A DNA stretch of 64,000 bases from Methyloversatilis universalis (GTDB lineage Bacteria; Pseudomonadota; Gammaproteobacteria; Methylococcales; Methylococcaceae). Shown here in pieces: positions 18,972 through 27,343 of this stretch (positions are counted from its first letter, which is position 1; every line of letters starts with the position of its first letter). The stretch lies in NCBI GenBank assembly GCA_020723665.1, contig DYIL01000017.1:1-64000 (forward strand). The letters run 5' to 3'. The position numbers were made by a program, and so were the translations under genes. The notes below the pieces were generated by a model that saw only the letters and a program-made list of their open reading frames with translations, had not been told where the DNA came from and did no database searches.

Positions 18972-19994
18972 ATGACAATATCGACTTCGTCACAGATCAC
19001 GCCGACAGCTTCACAAGACCCGAAAACAGCCTTCGCGAGTATCCGCTGTTTGGTAGAAGAAGAAACTGCGGCCGTGGACCGGCTCATTCTTCGCGAGCTC
19101 AGCTCCGATGTATTGCTCATCAATCAGATCGGTCGATACATCGTAAACAGCGGCGGCAAGCGCCTCAGGCCGATGTTATTGCTGCTGGTCGCCAAAGCCC
19201 TCCAATATCGAGGACAGCAACACATTACCCTCGCGGCAGTCATCGAGTTCATTCACACAGCGACCCTACTCCACGATGACGTAGTCGACGAATCGACCCT
19301 ACGCCGAGGACGAAATACCGTCAACGCGCTTTGGGGAAATTCGGCTAGCGTCCTGGTGGGAGATTATCTGTACTCGCGCTCGTTCGAACTGATGGTGAGC
19401 GTACAGAACCTCCACATCATGGAGATTCTTTCCCGCACGACCACGGCCATTGCCGAAGGCGAAGTGCTGCAACTTCTCAATTGCAACAATCCCGCGACCA
19501 CCGAACACAAATATCTCGAGGTCATCTCCCGTAAGACCGCGATTTTGTTCAGCGCGGCGGCGCAACTCGCAGCCGTACTGAGCGGCGCTCCCGAATCGAT
19601 CGAACTGGCACTGAAAGACTACGGCCTCCACCTAGGTATCGCGTTTCAATTGATCGACGACGCCTTGGACTACATGGCCAATCCCGCTGAACTCGGCAAA
19701 AATCTCGGCGACGATTTGGCCGAAGGCAAGCCGACACTGCCTTTGATCTATGCCATAGAACATGGCAACGCGACGCAGGCCGCCGCACTGCGTGACGCCA
19801 TCGAGAACGGCAATCGCGACGCATTCCGCGAAGTTTACGAAATCGTTGAATCTACCGACGCAATCGCGTACACTGCACGGCGCGCTAGGGGAGAAGCAGA
19901 CAAAGCGGTTGAACTGCTCGATGTTCTTCCCGCATCGGAATACAAGGACGCCCTCATTCGACTCGCTCGCTTATCGGTCGAACGAAGCTATTAA
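18972..19994 (+). CDS. ispB: Octaprenyl diphosphate synthase IspB
   Basis: A 340-residue trans-polyprenyl synthase. It carries the first aspartate-rich motif LLHDDVVDESTLRRG and the second FQLIDDALDYM, plus GGKRLRPML near the N-terminus. It makes the ubiquinone side chain (usually C40 in gammaproteobacteria; the exact chain length cannot be read from the sequence). The start is ATG 18972, one codon inside the track ORF's TTG. tRNA-Pro follows after only 11 bases. Confidence 0.95.
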   Translation: MTISTSSQITPTASQDPKTAFASIRCLVEEETAAVDRLILRELSSDVLLINQIGRYIVNSGGKRLRPMLLLLVAKALQYRGQQHITLAAVIEFIHTATLLHDDVVDESTLRRGRNTVNALWGNSASVLVGDYLYSRSFELMVSVQNLHIMEILSRTTTAIAEGEVLQLLNCNNPATTEHKYLEVISRKTAILFSAAAQLAAVLSGAPESIELALKDYGLHLGIAFQLIDDALDYMANPAELGKNLGDDLAEGKPTLPLIYAIEHGNATQAAALRDAIENGNRDAFREVYEIVESTDAIAYTARRARGEADKAVELLDVLPASEYKDALIRLARLSVERSY

Positions 19995-20005
19995 AATTCA
20001 CTATT

Positions 20006-20082
<77 letters not shown>

Positions 20083-20290
20083 ATTGAATCAATATCTTAT
20101 CCCGCTTCTTCACGCGCCGTTTTGGGCAACGTGAAACCGCATCCCTATCGAGTACCGCCGCACAGCCCGCCGTTGGCTCATTGTGACGTAGCGAATGCGG
20201 TGTGGAGAGCGGACTTTAAGGGTCGGCTTTTGTGCTGGGCAATGGGCGGCGGTGCTATCCTCGGACGTTCACCGACACCGTCAGGGGTCT

Positions 20291-20371
20291 CGAAAAACCG
20301 CCTTCCCGGCGGTTTTTCTCTTCGCCAAGCCCAAACGCGGTTTGGGCTTGGCTTACGTTTTCAACCCCTTA
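20291..20371 (+). repeat. Left part of a repeat intact at 54.5 kb
   Basis: The sequence from TCGAAAAACCGCCTTCC through GCCCAAACGCGGTTTGGGCT to TTTTCAACCCCTTA matches 54536-54622 closely. In the other copy it runs straight on into CGTGGCCGAAAACGACGG. Here that continuation appears only after 267 extra bases, at 20642 onward. It contains two stable hairpins. Confidence 0.8.
20293..20317. terminator. Perfect terminator-like hairpin
   Basis: AAAAACCGCC-TTCCC-GGCGGTTTTT: a 10-bp perfect stem with an A-tract on one side and a T-tract on the other, so it could stop transcription from either side. It lies about 210 bases after tRNA-Pro. A less perfect copy occurs at about 54.54 kb as part of a longer shared sequence. 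Confidence 0.7.
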
Positions 20372-20638
20372 TTCCAATTCGCAATCAAAGAAACAATATC
20401 GTAGGCCGGGATAAGCCTGTCCTGAGCTTGTCGAAGGGCCGTACTTCGCACGTTAGCGTTCGCTCCCGGCGAACGGGTGCACGCGTAAGCGCCGCTTGCG
20501 GCTCCCAACGGGGAAAGTGCGGCGTGATCGGGTTGGGTAAAGATCTTTTGGATCCAACAGTCGCACTGTTCGCCTTTCCCACTGGAAACTTAATCAGAGT
20601 TTCCTTAAAGATATTTTCCGATTGTTCAATAAACGGAA
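20372..20638. mobile_element. MITE-like hairpin element interrupting another repeat
   Basis: A 267-base insert starting TTCCAATTCGCAATCAAAG and ending ATAAACGGAA, flanked on both sides by TTA. The copy at 54.62 kb reads CCCCTTACGTGG without the insert and acts as a paralogous empty site. It carries no gene. Its interior holds several hairpins (CGTTCGC/GCGAACG, ACAGT-CGC-ACTGT, AGCGCCGC/GCGGCT) and is repeated in inverted orientation at 26.42-26.63 kb. It also contains the common GTCCTGAGCTTGTCGAAGGG motif. Confidence 0.7.
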
Positions 20639-20641
20639 TTA

Positions 20642-20712
20642 CGTGGCAGAAAACGACGGGGCATCCCTGCCCCTTAGAAGGCCTCGAAGTTTTTCCAGGT
20701 GCTCGTTTAACA
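20642..20712 (+). repeat. Right part of the interrupted repeat
   Basis: CGTGGCAGAAAACGACGGGG...CCTCGAAGTTTTTCC continues the repeat that stops at 20371 and matches 54622-54685. It includes the hairpin GGGGCATCCCTGCCCC. Confidence 0.75.
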
Positions 20713-20952
20713 ACTCGCCGTTCAATCGCTACGCCGTTTTTGGCTCAGGCGGAAAAAGCCCGCTTAGTGCAGGCTCTTTACTATCATGAGGCAATCAGTT
20801 AGGAACGTGCTGAGAGAGCTACAAGCCAACCCGCGCGATCACGGAAAAACCGTCTCCGATTATCCTAAATCCGGCAGTTGGATACACCCTGAAAAGCGCC
20901 AGGCCTTCATCCCAGCCCTTCTCCCCAAAAGGAGAGTATCGCGAAAGTAGGC

Positions 20953-21046
20953 TGGGATGACGAAGAAATCCCAGCAGCCGGCTGAAAATGCAGGGTTTCG
21001 TCCCTCAACCCGGCCTACATTTTTGGCTTTTACGACACCCTCCTTC
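20953..21046. repeat. Dispersed intergenic repeat, copy 1
   Basis: GCTGGGATGACGAAGAAATCCCAGC and GGGTTTCGTCCCTCAACCC...GCCTAC match 59025-59106 in the same order. It is preceded and followed by CTCTCCC/GGGAGAG-type hairpins. No coding potential is seen. Confidence 0.75.
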
Positions 21047-21151
21047 GGGAGAAGGGAGTTTAGCCCCTCGCCCTCTGGGAGAGGGGTGAGGAAATTCGGC
21101 GGCTGATGGGGCATCCCGGTCATTTCCGAAATTCAACTTAGGTTTTTAGAA

Positions 21152-22339
21152 TTATTGCAATTGAGCCACGCTCTCGAAATACCGCCGCTTGATCGCCTGG
21201 GCGAGCTGATGTACGGCCATGGCGTAGTGAGTGCTGTGGTTGTAGCGGGTGATCACGTAGAAGTTTTGGTGACCCAGCCAGTATTCGTCGCCGGAGTCAG
21301 TGCTGAGACGGAGCAAGCGCACCGTGGCGTCGCGGCTCAGCGAGCCGGCGGCGGGTTGAATGCCGTAGCTGGTCAATACGGCGAGCGAGTAGCGGGTGTC
21401 GAATCCCGATTCGAGATTTCTGGCCGCGGCGTTGCCCCGGGCGGCGGTCACCACCGGTTCGCCCGGCTGCCATCCGTGAGCCGCGAAATAATTGGCAACG
21501 CTGCCGATGGCATCCACAGGGTTCCACAAGTCGCGACGGCCGTCGCCGTCGAAATCCACCGCCCATTGCAAGAAACTGCTGGGCATGAATTGACCTAAGC
21601 CCATCGCACCGGCATAAGAGCCTACCGGATAGGACGGGTCTATGCCCTCGTCCCGCGCCATGAGTAGGAACTTCTCCAATTCGGTCTTGAAATAGTCGCC
21701 CCTGCGCGGATAGTCGAACGACAAGGTGGTCAGAGCATCGATCACCCGATGATTGCCGACGTTGGCGCCGTAAACCGTCTCCACTCCCAAAATCCCGACG
21801 ATGTATTCGGGCGGCACGCCGTACAGCGTACTCGCTCGCTCCAAAACCGAAGCGTAACGGCGCCAGAAGCCGACTCCGCCGGCGATGTGCTTCTCGGTGA
21901 GAAATTTGGAACGGTAGCGCGTCCATGCGCCGGGACGCGGAGGGACGGCGGCGCCGGACTCTTTGCTCAGATAGTCCAGCGTCCATTGCTTGCGCTTGGC
22001 CTGGGAAAACACGCGGCTCAGATACTCGCTGGAAAATCCGTGCCGGCTGGCCATGTGTTCGATGAACTGCCGAAGCGCCGGGTAACCGGCATAATCCCCG
22101 GTGACCGACGAGTGCACGCCGTATGCATCGCGACTCAACGAGGACTTGGCGGCTGGCGACTGGGAACGAACGGTCTTGCGAGGCGTAAGCGCGGCGGCAC
22201 TTCGCGCCGCCCGCGCAGGCGGAGCAGCAGTGGTCTTGCCGATCTTCTTCGACGGTTTTGCCGGTGCACGAGTCGCGCAACCCGCCACTAAGACCGCCGT
22301 CAATACCAATAGAACCATGGGCTTCAACTTCATGTTCAT
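21152..22339 (-). CDS. mltB: Membrane-bound lytic murein transglycosylase B
   Basis: A 395-residue lipoprotein. The N-terminus LLVLTAVLVAGCATR is a type II signal with lipobox VAGC, followed by a basic Ala/Lys/Pro-rich linker. The catalytic domain shows GILGVETVYGANVGNHRV (catalytic Glu in GVET) and GAMGLGQFMPSSFLQWAVDFDGDGRRD, typical of the MltB/SltB family (GH103). It cleaves peptidoglycan with 1,6-anhydro product formation at the inner face of the outer membrane. I chose ATG 22339; the next Met, two codons later, is equally possible. Confidence 0.94.
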   Translation of the reverse strand: MNMKLKPMVLLVLTAVLVAGCATRAPAKPSKKIGKTTAAPPARAARSAAALTPRKTVRSQSPAAKSSLSRDAYGVHSSVTGDYAGYPALRQFIEHMASRHGFSSEYLSRVFSQAKRKQWTLDYLSKESGAAVPPRPGAWTRYRSKFLTEKHIAGGVGFWRRYASVLERASTLYGVPPEYIVGILGVETVYGANVGNHRVIDALTTLSFDYPRRGDYFKTELEKFLLMARDEGIDPSYPVGSYAGAMGLGQFMPSSFLQWAVDFDGDGRRDLWNPVDAIGSVANYFAAHGWQPGEPVVTAARGNAAARNLESGFDTRYSLAVLTSYGIQPAAGSLSRDATVRLLRLSTDSGDEYWLGHQNFYVITRYNHSTHYAMAVHQLAQAIKRRYFESVAQLQ

Positions 22340-22475
22340 GGGCGTCTCGAAACGGGAAAGCACGGGTCGGGGGGAGGCCTAATATCTCACGTAAGACTAC
22401 GTACTTGTCAACGCCCGACTTGTCTCGCCCGCAGAATGGACGGCCGGTCGAAGACCGTTCGGAACAGCCGTCTTT

Positions 22476-22615
22476 TTCATTTCGAACAAAAAGAAAATTT
22501 CTTTAATGGTAGGCCGGGATAAGCTTGTCCTGAGCAACGTCGAAGGGCCTGTCCTGAGCGAAGTCGAAGGGCTTATTCCGGCCTACAAGGTTTTCCTTTT
22601 GATTGAGTAATGGAA
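22476..22615. mobile_element. MITE-like element, degenerate copy
   Basis: Inverted relative to the copies at 30965 and 35908. The shared core is AACAAAAAGAAA...TTTCTTTAATGGTAGGCCGGGATAAGC, then two GTCCTGAGC...GTCGAAGGGC units, and CTTATTCCGGCCTACAAGGTTTTCC...GATTGAGTAATGGAA. The left tip is shortened (TTCATTTCGAAC instead of TTCCATTTTTCGAAC), which suggests an old copy. Confidence 0.7.
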
Positions 22616-22694
22616 TTGAGCAAGAAGCATGATCTCGACACAGGAACGGCCGGATCCGACCGCCTTATGGCTGCCGGCCGCCGCGCCAAATGGC

Positions 22695-22730
22695 AAAAAA
22701 ATGGCTACCGTCCGGGCTCGGGCGGTAGCC
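22695..22730 (-). terminator. Rho-independent terminator of sodB
   Basis: Read on the minus strand: GGCTACCG, a 12-base loop, CGGTAGCC, then a run of seven T residues after an A. It lies about 55 bases past the sodB stop and is the right orientation to end that transcript. Confidence 0.85.
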
Positions 22731-22784
22731 ACCGTAGCAACGACACTGGTTCGAATTCAGTGCCTCATGCGTCGGCGATCCTGT

Positions 22785-23363
22785 TCAGGCGAAATTCTTC
22801 GCAACGAAATCCCAATTGACCAGATTCCAGAATGACTCGACGTATTTCGGACGAGCGTTGCGATAGTCGATGTAGTAGGCATGCTCCCAAACATCGCAGG
22901 TAAGCAGCGGCGTTTGACCGCTCGTCAACGGATTACCCGCGTTACTGGTGTTGACGATCGCCAGACTGCCGTCCGCGTTTTTCACCAGCCAGGCCCAGCC
23001 CGAACCGAAGGTGCCGACGGCGCATTTGGTGAATTCTTCTTTGAATTTCTCGAACGAGCCGAATGCTTTATTGATCGCCTCGCCCAAGACGCCGGCCGGT
23101 GCGCCGCCGCCATTGGGTTTCATGCAGTTCCAATAGAACGTGTGATTCCAGACCTGAGCCGCGTTATTGAAAATACCGCCCGACGATTTTCTGATGATAT
23201 CCTCGAGAGACATGTTCTCGAATTCGGTCCCGCCGATCAGGTTGTTGAGGTTGGTGACATACGCCTGATGATGCTTACCGTAATGGTATTCGAGCGTTTC
23301 CGCGGAGATATGCGGCTCCAATGCATTCTTGGCGTAAGGTAACGGGGGAAGTTCATGAGTCAT
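22785..23363 (-). CDS. sodB: Superoxide dismutase (Fe type)
   Basis: A 192-residue cytoplasmic enzyme, the same length as FeSOD of E. coli. Metal ligands are visible in HHQAYV (His), [10 protein letters not shown] (His) and [13 protein letters not shown] (Asp, His). FGSGWAWLV is the conserved core. FeSOD is favoured over MnSOD by overall similarity and by [13 protein letters not shown]. The start [15 protein letters not shown] at 23363 follows an AGGAGA site; the 52 extra residues in the track are upstream noise. It has its own terminator and is probably monocistronic. Confidence 0.95.
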   Translation of the reverse strand: MTHELPPLPYAKNALEPHISAETLEYHYGKHHQAYVTNLNNLIGGTEFENMSLEDIIRKSSGGIFNNAAQVWNHTFYWNCMKPNGGGAPAGVLGEAINKAFGSFEKFKEEFTKCAVGTFGSGWAWLVKNADGSLAIVNTSNAGNPLTSGQTPLLTCDVWEHAYYIDYRNARPKYVESFWNLVNWDFVAKNFA

Positions 23364-23518
23364 CAGATTCTCCTTTTGTCTATCGATGAAACCAGCACAC
23401 CCATATGACGGGCGATATTCCAAGAAAAATAGTAGGGAATATAGTGTAACATCCGAAAGGCGGCTCAAAAAAGTGTGTGCAGCATCGAACAGTCCATTCG
23501 CCCGTTTTTCCTTAGACA

Positions 23519-23548
23519 AAAAAAGAGCTTCATATGAAGCTCTTTTTT
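23519..23548. terminator. Perfect palindromic bidirectional terminator
   Basis: AAAAAAGAGCTTCAT/ATGAAGCTCTTTTTT is a perfect palindrome centred between 23533 and 23534, with A and T tracts on its sides. It sits about 80 bases beyond the stop of the minus-strand NTF2-like gene and about 150 bases before sodB, so it most likely separates these two units. Confidence 0.85.
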
Positions 23549-23630
23549 CAAAGCGCCTGGATTACAGGTCGATTTCGGACCATCGCTGTTTTCACCTCCT
23601 GACAGGTGGCTTGGCCATTTCCGTCCGGCA

Positions 23631-24092
23631 TCAAATCCTGTGGTTTCCGGTCCACTGCTGGACTTGCGCTTTCCAGCTTCCGTCCGCCTGACGTTTCAGC
23701 ACACTGTAAAGCACCCCGTCATAGCGATATTTCATCACTTGCGGAGGACTTTGCAGCGTCTTGATGTCGGACAGCTTGGTGGTAGCAACGATGGTATCAT
23801 CCTTCTCACTGCGCACGTCGACGACGTCCATGGCATACACGCCTTTCTGGATCAGCATTTGCCAGAACGCGCGGATTTCGCCGACGCTCTTGGATACCGA
23901 ACCGTTGGGCTGCACCAGAATTGCGTTGTCCGTGTACAGCGACAGAATCTCGTCGACTTTGCCCCGAGCGAAAGCAGCATTCCACTTCGCAATGCTGGAC
24001 TCCGCGATTTGTCTAACGTCTTCGGCTGCCGGGGACACTCCAGTCCCCACGGCGGCAAGTAAAACGACTATCAATCCTAATCTACGTTTCAT
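23631..24092 (-). CDS. Exported NTF2-like (SnoaL/DUF4440-type) protein
   Basis: A 153-residue protein with a signal peptide (MKRRLGLIVVLLAAVGTGVSPAAA-like cleavage region). The body is a cone-shaped NTF2-like fold of the SgcJ/DUF4440 type: SSIAKWNAAFARGKVDEILSLYTDNAILVQPNG, closing with DGSWKAQVQQW. Family members are enzymes or calcium/calmodulin association-domain relatives, so no substrate can be named. A strong AGGAGG precedes ATG 24092. It is divergent from the LysR-type gene across 126 bases, which suggests regulation by it. Confidence 0.82.
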   Translation of the reverse strand: MKRRLGLIVVLLAAVGTGVSPAAEDVRQIAESSIAKWNAAFARGKVDEILSLYTDNAILVQPNGSVSKSVGEIRAFWQMLIQKGVYAMDVVDVRSEKDDTIVATTKLSDIKTLQSPPQVMKYRYDGVLYSVLKRQADGSWKAQVQQWTGNHRI

Positions 24093-24218
24093 ATGACCGC
24101 CCTCCTGAGGCTAAAACTTTGCCCACGGCTACAGACTATAGAGAAAGGAAATTGGTTTACAATACTCAATAACTTTTACGAATTGTTTCCATAATTAAAA
24201 CTATCGATTCGGATCATC

Positions 24219-25142
24219 ATGGATAAATTGACTAGCATGTTGGTATTCACCAAGGTCGCGAAAGCCGGCAGTTTCGCTTCGGCCGCCAAGGAACTCGGGC
24301 TATCCAGAGCCATGGCGACCAAGCATGTCATGCAGCTGGAAAACGGTCTCGGCATCAGGCTGCTGAATCGGACCACCCGGAACCTGAGCCTTACCGAGGT
24401 CGGCATGGTTTATTTGGAACGATGTCTGCAGATTCTCGACGAAATGGAAGAAATGGAAATCGCCGTCACCCGGCTGCAGACGGAACCGCGCGGAACCCTC
24501 AAGGTCAATGCGACGCCATTTTTCGGCGCGTACCATTTGGCGCCGGCGATAGCGGCTTACATGGAATCGTTTCCCGAGGTGAACGTCGAACTGGTGCTGC
24601 AGGCGGGCTATATCGATTTGATCGAGGAAGGATTCGACCTCGCGATTCATCTCGACGAAATGCGCGATTCCAGTCTGATCGCCCGCAAGCTGGGCAGTTC
24701 TCAGCGTGTCGTTTGCGGCTCGCCTCGATACTTCGAAAAGCACGGAATACCCAAGACGCCGGACGATCTCCGAAAGCACAACTGCCTAACCAGTTCCAGC
24801 TTGCCGCCGCGTGATCAATGGCAGTTCAGCATACCCGGAGGCGAAACCACCGTGGTCAAAGTCACCGGCAACATGGAAGCGAACGTCGCCGATGCCCTAC
24901 GCATGGCCGCCATCAACGGGCTGGGTCTGGTATTGCTACCGACCTACATGGTCGGCCAAGATATCCGAAAGGGCAGACTGACTCCGGTGCTCACCGATTA
25001 CGTTCCGGCGCCCTTGGAAATCCACGCGGTTTACCCGCATCGCAAGCACCTGTCGGCCAAAGTGAGGACCTTCGTCGATTTCCTGAGCGAGCGCTTTCAT
25101 CCGAAACCCTACTGGGAGGACTGGGCGGATGCTCAGGAATAG
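24219..25142 (+). CDS. LysR-family transcriptional regulator
   Basis: A 307-residue protein. The N-terminal winged HTH is MDKLTSMLVFTKVAKAGSFASAAKELGLSRAMATKHVMQLENGLGIRLLNRTTR, followed by the LysR substrate-binding domain (PRGTLKVNATPFFGAYHLAP...). It belongs to the subgroup close to aminoacrylate/quinone-type regulators, but the inducer cannot be named. It is divergent from the NTF2-like gene, the usual LysR arrangement, so that gene is its likeliest target. Confidence 0.92.
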   Translation: MDKLTSMLVFTKVAKAGSFASAAKELGLSRAMATKHVMQLENGLGIRLLNRTTRNLSLTEVGMVYLERCLQILDEMEEMEIAVTRLQTEPRGTLKVNATPFFGAYHLAPAIAAYMESFPEVNVELVLQAGYIDLIEEGFDLAIHLDEMRDSSLIARKLGSSQRVVCGSPRYFEKHGIPKTPDDLRKHNCLTSSSLPPRDQWQFSIPGGETTVVKVTGNMEANVADALRMAAINGLGLVLLPTYMVGQDIRKGRLTPVLTDYVPAPLEIHAVYPHRKHLSAKVRTFVDFLSERFHPKPYWEDWADAQE

Positions 25143-25208
25143 CCGATACGTTCTCCCCGATCTTCGACGAAAAACGGGCACTACCTTCTTCCACGGTAAC
25201 GATCGGCT

Positions 25209-25682
25209 ATGGCTCTTGAAATCGAACGCAAGTTCTTGGTCGTCGACGACAGTTGGCGCGGCTCCGTCAGAGACTCCGCCTACTATCGCCAGGGGTATCT
25301 CAACAACGAAATCCATTGCTCGATTCGGGTGAGAGTCTGCGGCGATCGGGCTTGGCTGAACATCAAGAGCGCCACCATAGGCGCCGAACGGCAGGAGTTC
25401 GAATACGAGATACCGGTAGACGACGCTCATGCGATGCTGAGCACCCTAAGCTGCAAACCCCTGATCGAAAAGACCCGGTATTTCGTCGAAGTGGGGTCGC
25501 ACACGTGGGAGATCGACGTTTTCGAGGGCGATAATGCCGGGCTGGTCGTCGCGGAAATCGAACTGGAAAATCCCGGCGAAACATTCGAGAAACCCGACTG
25601 GTTGGGCGAAGAAGTGACGCACGACCCGCGTTACTACAACACGAGTTTGTCGAAGACTCCCTATAATAGCTGGCACGATTGA
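25209..25682 (+). CDS. CYTH-domain protein (inorganic triphosphatase/adenylate cyclase class IV type)
   Basis: A 157-residue single CYTH domain. The signature EIERKFLV is at the N-terminus, followed by alternating charged strands (RVRVCGDRAWLNIKS, EFEYEIP, WEIDVFEG, VAEIELE) that line the triphosphate tunnel. Bacterial members of this size are mostly inorganic triphosphatases; cyclase or thiamine-triphosphatase activity is possible. It lies 66 bases after the LysR gene, and its stop overlaps the alternative TTG start of the next gene, so the two are probably co-transcribed. Confidence 0.9.
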   Translation: MALEIERKFLVVDDSWRGSVRDSAYYRQGYLNNEIHCSIRVRVCGDRAWLNIKSATIGAERQEFEYEIPVDDAHAMLSTLSCKPLIEKTRYFVEVGSHTWEIDVFEGDNAGLVVAEIELENPGETFEKPDWLGEEVTHDPRYYNTSLSKTPYNSWHD

Positions 25683-25762
25683 ACGCAACCTCGGAGCGCT
25701 TGGGTCGGACGTTGTTCCGCTTTCGACGGAAACTTGATTTCCTGACCGCTGGAGCCGGCATC

Positions 25763-26320
25763 ATGATGACCGTTTTTTTCACCCTGCTGCTACTCGCCGT
25801 CTCGGTCACAGCGGCGACGTTCGTCGGGAAAAGGCTGCCCAAAACTCATGTGGCCGCCAGTCGGATACGTCTCGGCGCTCCGCCGAGAACGGTTTGGGAC
25901 ATCATCAACGATTTCGACTCTTACGCGACATGGCGGCCGGGCCTGAGCCGTACCGAGCGCGGACCGGACATCGACGGCCTACCCAGTTGGTACGAAATCT
26001 GTTCCGAGCATAGCCGCGTGCATTTCCGCGTCGTCGAGCGCAAACCGCCCTCGCGTCTCATCACCAAGATCGTCGGCGACGACCTTCCCTTGAGCGGTAC
26101 TTGGATTTACGACATCCAAGAAGATGGCGACGGTACCGTATTGACCATCACCGAACGGGAAAACATCCATAATCCGCTGCTTCGATTCTTCGACCGTTTC
26201 ATCATCTGCTACTACGGTGTCATGGATGTCTATCTGATCGCCCTGGCGATAAAACTGGGCGACTCGGCCAGACCGCAACATCTCAGCCTCAAAATCGACG
26301 ATTCAAACATGCCCGCCTGA
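25763..26320 (+). CDS. Membrane-anchored SRPBCC-family protein
   Basis: A 185-residue protein. The start ATG 25763 follows GGAG by about nine bases and gives an N-terminal membrane anchor (MMTVFFTLLLLAVSVTAATFV). The rest is a START/Bet v 1-like (SRPBCC) fold: VAASRIRLGAPPRTVWDIINDFDSYATWRPGLSR...LPLSGTWIYDIQEDGDGTVLTITERENIHNPLLRFF. Such proteins bind hydrophobic ligands in a cavity. A TTG at 25679 overlapping the CYTH stop would add 28 residues. The ligand is unknown. Confidence 0.82.
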   Translation: MMTVFFTLLLLAVSVTAATFVGKRLPKTHVAASRIRLGAPPRTVWDIINDFDSYATWRPGLSRTERGPDIDGLPSWYEICSEHSRVHFRVVERKPPSRLITKIVGDDLPLSGTWIYDIQEDGDGTVLTITERENIHNPLLRFFDRFIICYYGVMDVYLIALAIKLGDSARPQHLSLKIDDSNMPA

Positions 26321-27117
26321 GCCGGTAAAAAGCCGTCGAACGACGAGCACCGCGAGCGGGACCTCGGTCACACCGGCTACCGCTTTGGCGATTAAAGAAC
26401 GGTTTTCGACAAATCCCATTAGGGAAGCTCTGATTAAGTTTCCAGTGGGAAAAGCGAACAGTGCGACTGTTGGATCCAAAAGGCCCTCACCCAACCCCAT
26501 CACGCCGCACTTTCCCCGTTGGGAGCCGCAAGCGGCGCTTACCCGTGCACCCGTTCGCCGGGAGCGAACGCTAACGTGCGAAGCACGGCCCTTCGACTTC
26601 GCTCAGGACAGGTTTGTCCCAGCGGGAGATGGCTTATTCAGAACTTTCTTAGCGAGAAACGCCCGCCGCCTCCGACCGAACCCCTGGATGGGGCTCAGGA
26701 CGAGCATCATCGTTCGCGATTTATGTGGGCTTCCCAGTCTCGGTCCTCTAGCGCCCGGCCGCAAGTGGAAAAACGGAAAACCGCACGGAGCCGAGTTCCG
26801 ATTGAACGAGCGGACCTATACGTCGCCGTTTGCCTGAAAAATAATCGAAATACCCTAGTTGACAGGACTTGAAAGGCAAGCCTAAAGTATTGACTCGATA
26901 CCAAAAGCCGTGGTTAGGGGCTTCCGATTGACCCAGCCGCGTGCCGAGAAGTATCGATACGGTTCCCGGCTTTCGGGTTCCAAGCTGGGCTTCTTCGTAT
27001 TCGAAACGCAGAATCCGCAATGACCTTTATACCCATTATTGGCATACGCGGCAACTCTGCTCCTTACAATCCCTGGCCATTGAAGGCCAGCTTTATGACC
27101 GGAATAGGGTGAACAAT
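26321..27117. other. Intergenic region with hairpin repeat
   Basis: About 0.8 kb. The first third is the inverted copy of the 20.4-kb hairpin unit. The rest has no convincing gene. TTGACA (26859) and TAAAGT (26883) with an 18-base spacer make a possible promoter for the small gene at 27118, with a leader of more than 200 bases. Confidence 0.6.
26421..26650. repeat. Hairpin-rich repeat unit, inverted copy
   Basis: Opens GGGAAGCTCTGATTAAG and closes CTTATTCAGAACTTTCTT, imperfect inverted ends. The interior matches the reverse complement of about 20400-20605 almost throughout, including TTCCAGTGGGAAA, ACAGTGCGACTGTTGGATCC, CACGCCGCACTTTCCCCGTTGGGAGCCGCAAGCGGCGCTTAC and GTTCGCCGGGAGCGAACGC. It is non-coding despite an open frame on the plus strand. 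Confidence 0.85.
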
Positions 27118-27300
27118 ATGAATAATGTCGAGAACCAGATAGAAAAGAAAGATTACTTCTGGATTTACGTCGCTCTTGCAACAGTCGCGCTGGTCGGCGT
27201 CATTGCCATGGTCAAGCTGAGCGAAAACGAAAAATACGACCCGATTCGCCAGCAGCTGGCCGAAGAGGCGGCTCAAATGAATATTCGGGTTTTGAATTAA
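27118..27300 (+). CDS. Small single-pass membrane protein
   Basis: A 60-residue protein with a charged N-terminus (MNNVENQIEKKD), one transmembrane helix (YFWIYVALATVALVGVIAMV) and a charged tail (KLSENEKYDPIRQQLAEEAAQMN). The track shows it as the end of a longer frame, but the upstream part has no protein character. The ribosome site is weak (AGGGTG). Family and function are not recognised. It precedes another small exported protein by 43 bases. Confidence 0.6.
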   Translation: MNNVENQIEKKDYFWIYVALATVALVGVIAMVKLSENEKYDPIRQQLAEEAAQMNIRVLN

Positions 27301-27343
27301 TCACCGCCTCGTATAACGAGCCCACAATTAGGAGGTCATCTTT

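Larger units (their letters stand above)
20083..21151. other. Repeat-rich intergenic region
   Basis: About 1.07 kb with no supported gene. It holds a strong terminator-like hairpin, a hairpin-bearing insertion flanked by TTA, the two halves of a repeat that is intact at 54.5 kb, and a copy of a repeat shared with 59.0 kb. The 226-residue ORF in the track crosses these repeats and is not believable. Confidence 0.75.
22340..22784. other. Intergenic region between mltB and sodB
   Basis: No gene. It contains a MITE-like repeat (22476-22615) and the sodB terminator (22695-22730). The small ORFs at 22.6-22.8 kb read through the terminator hairpin and are not credible. Confidence 0.7.

Noticed and set aside
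20122-20802. 226-residue ORF after tRNA-Pro
   Set aside because: It reads through a terminator-like hairpin, an insertion and repeats that are non-coding elsewhere in the window.
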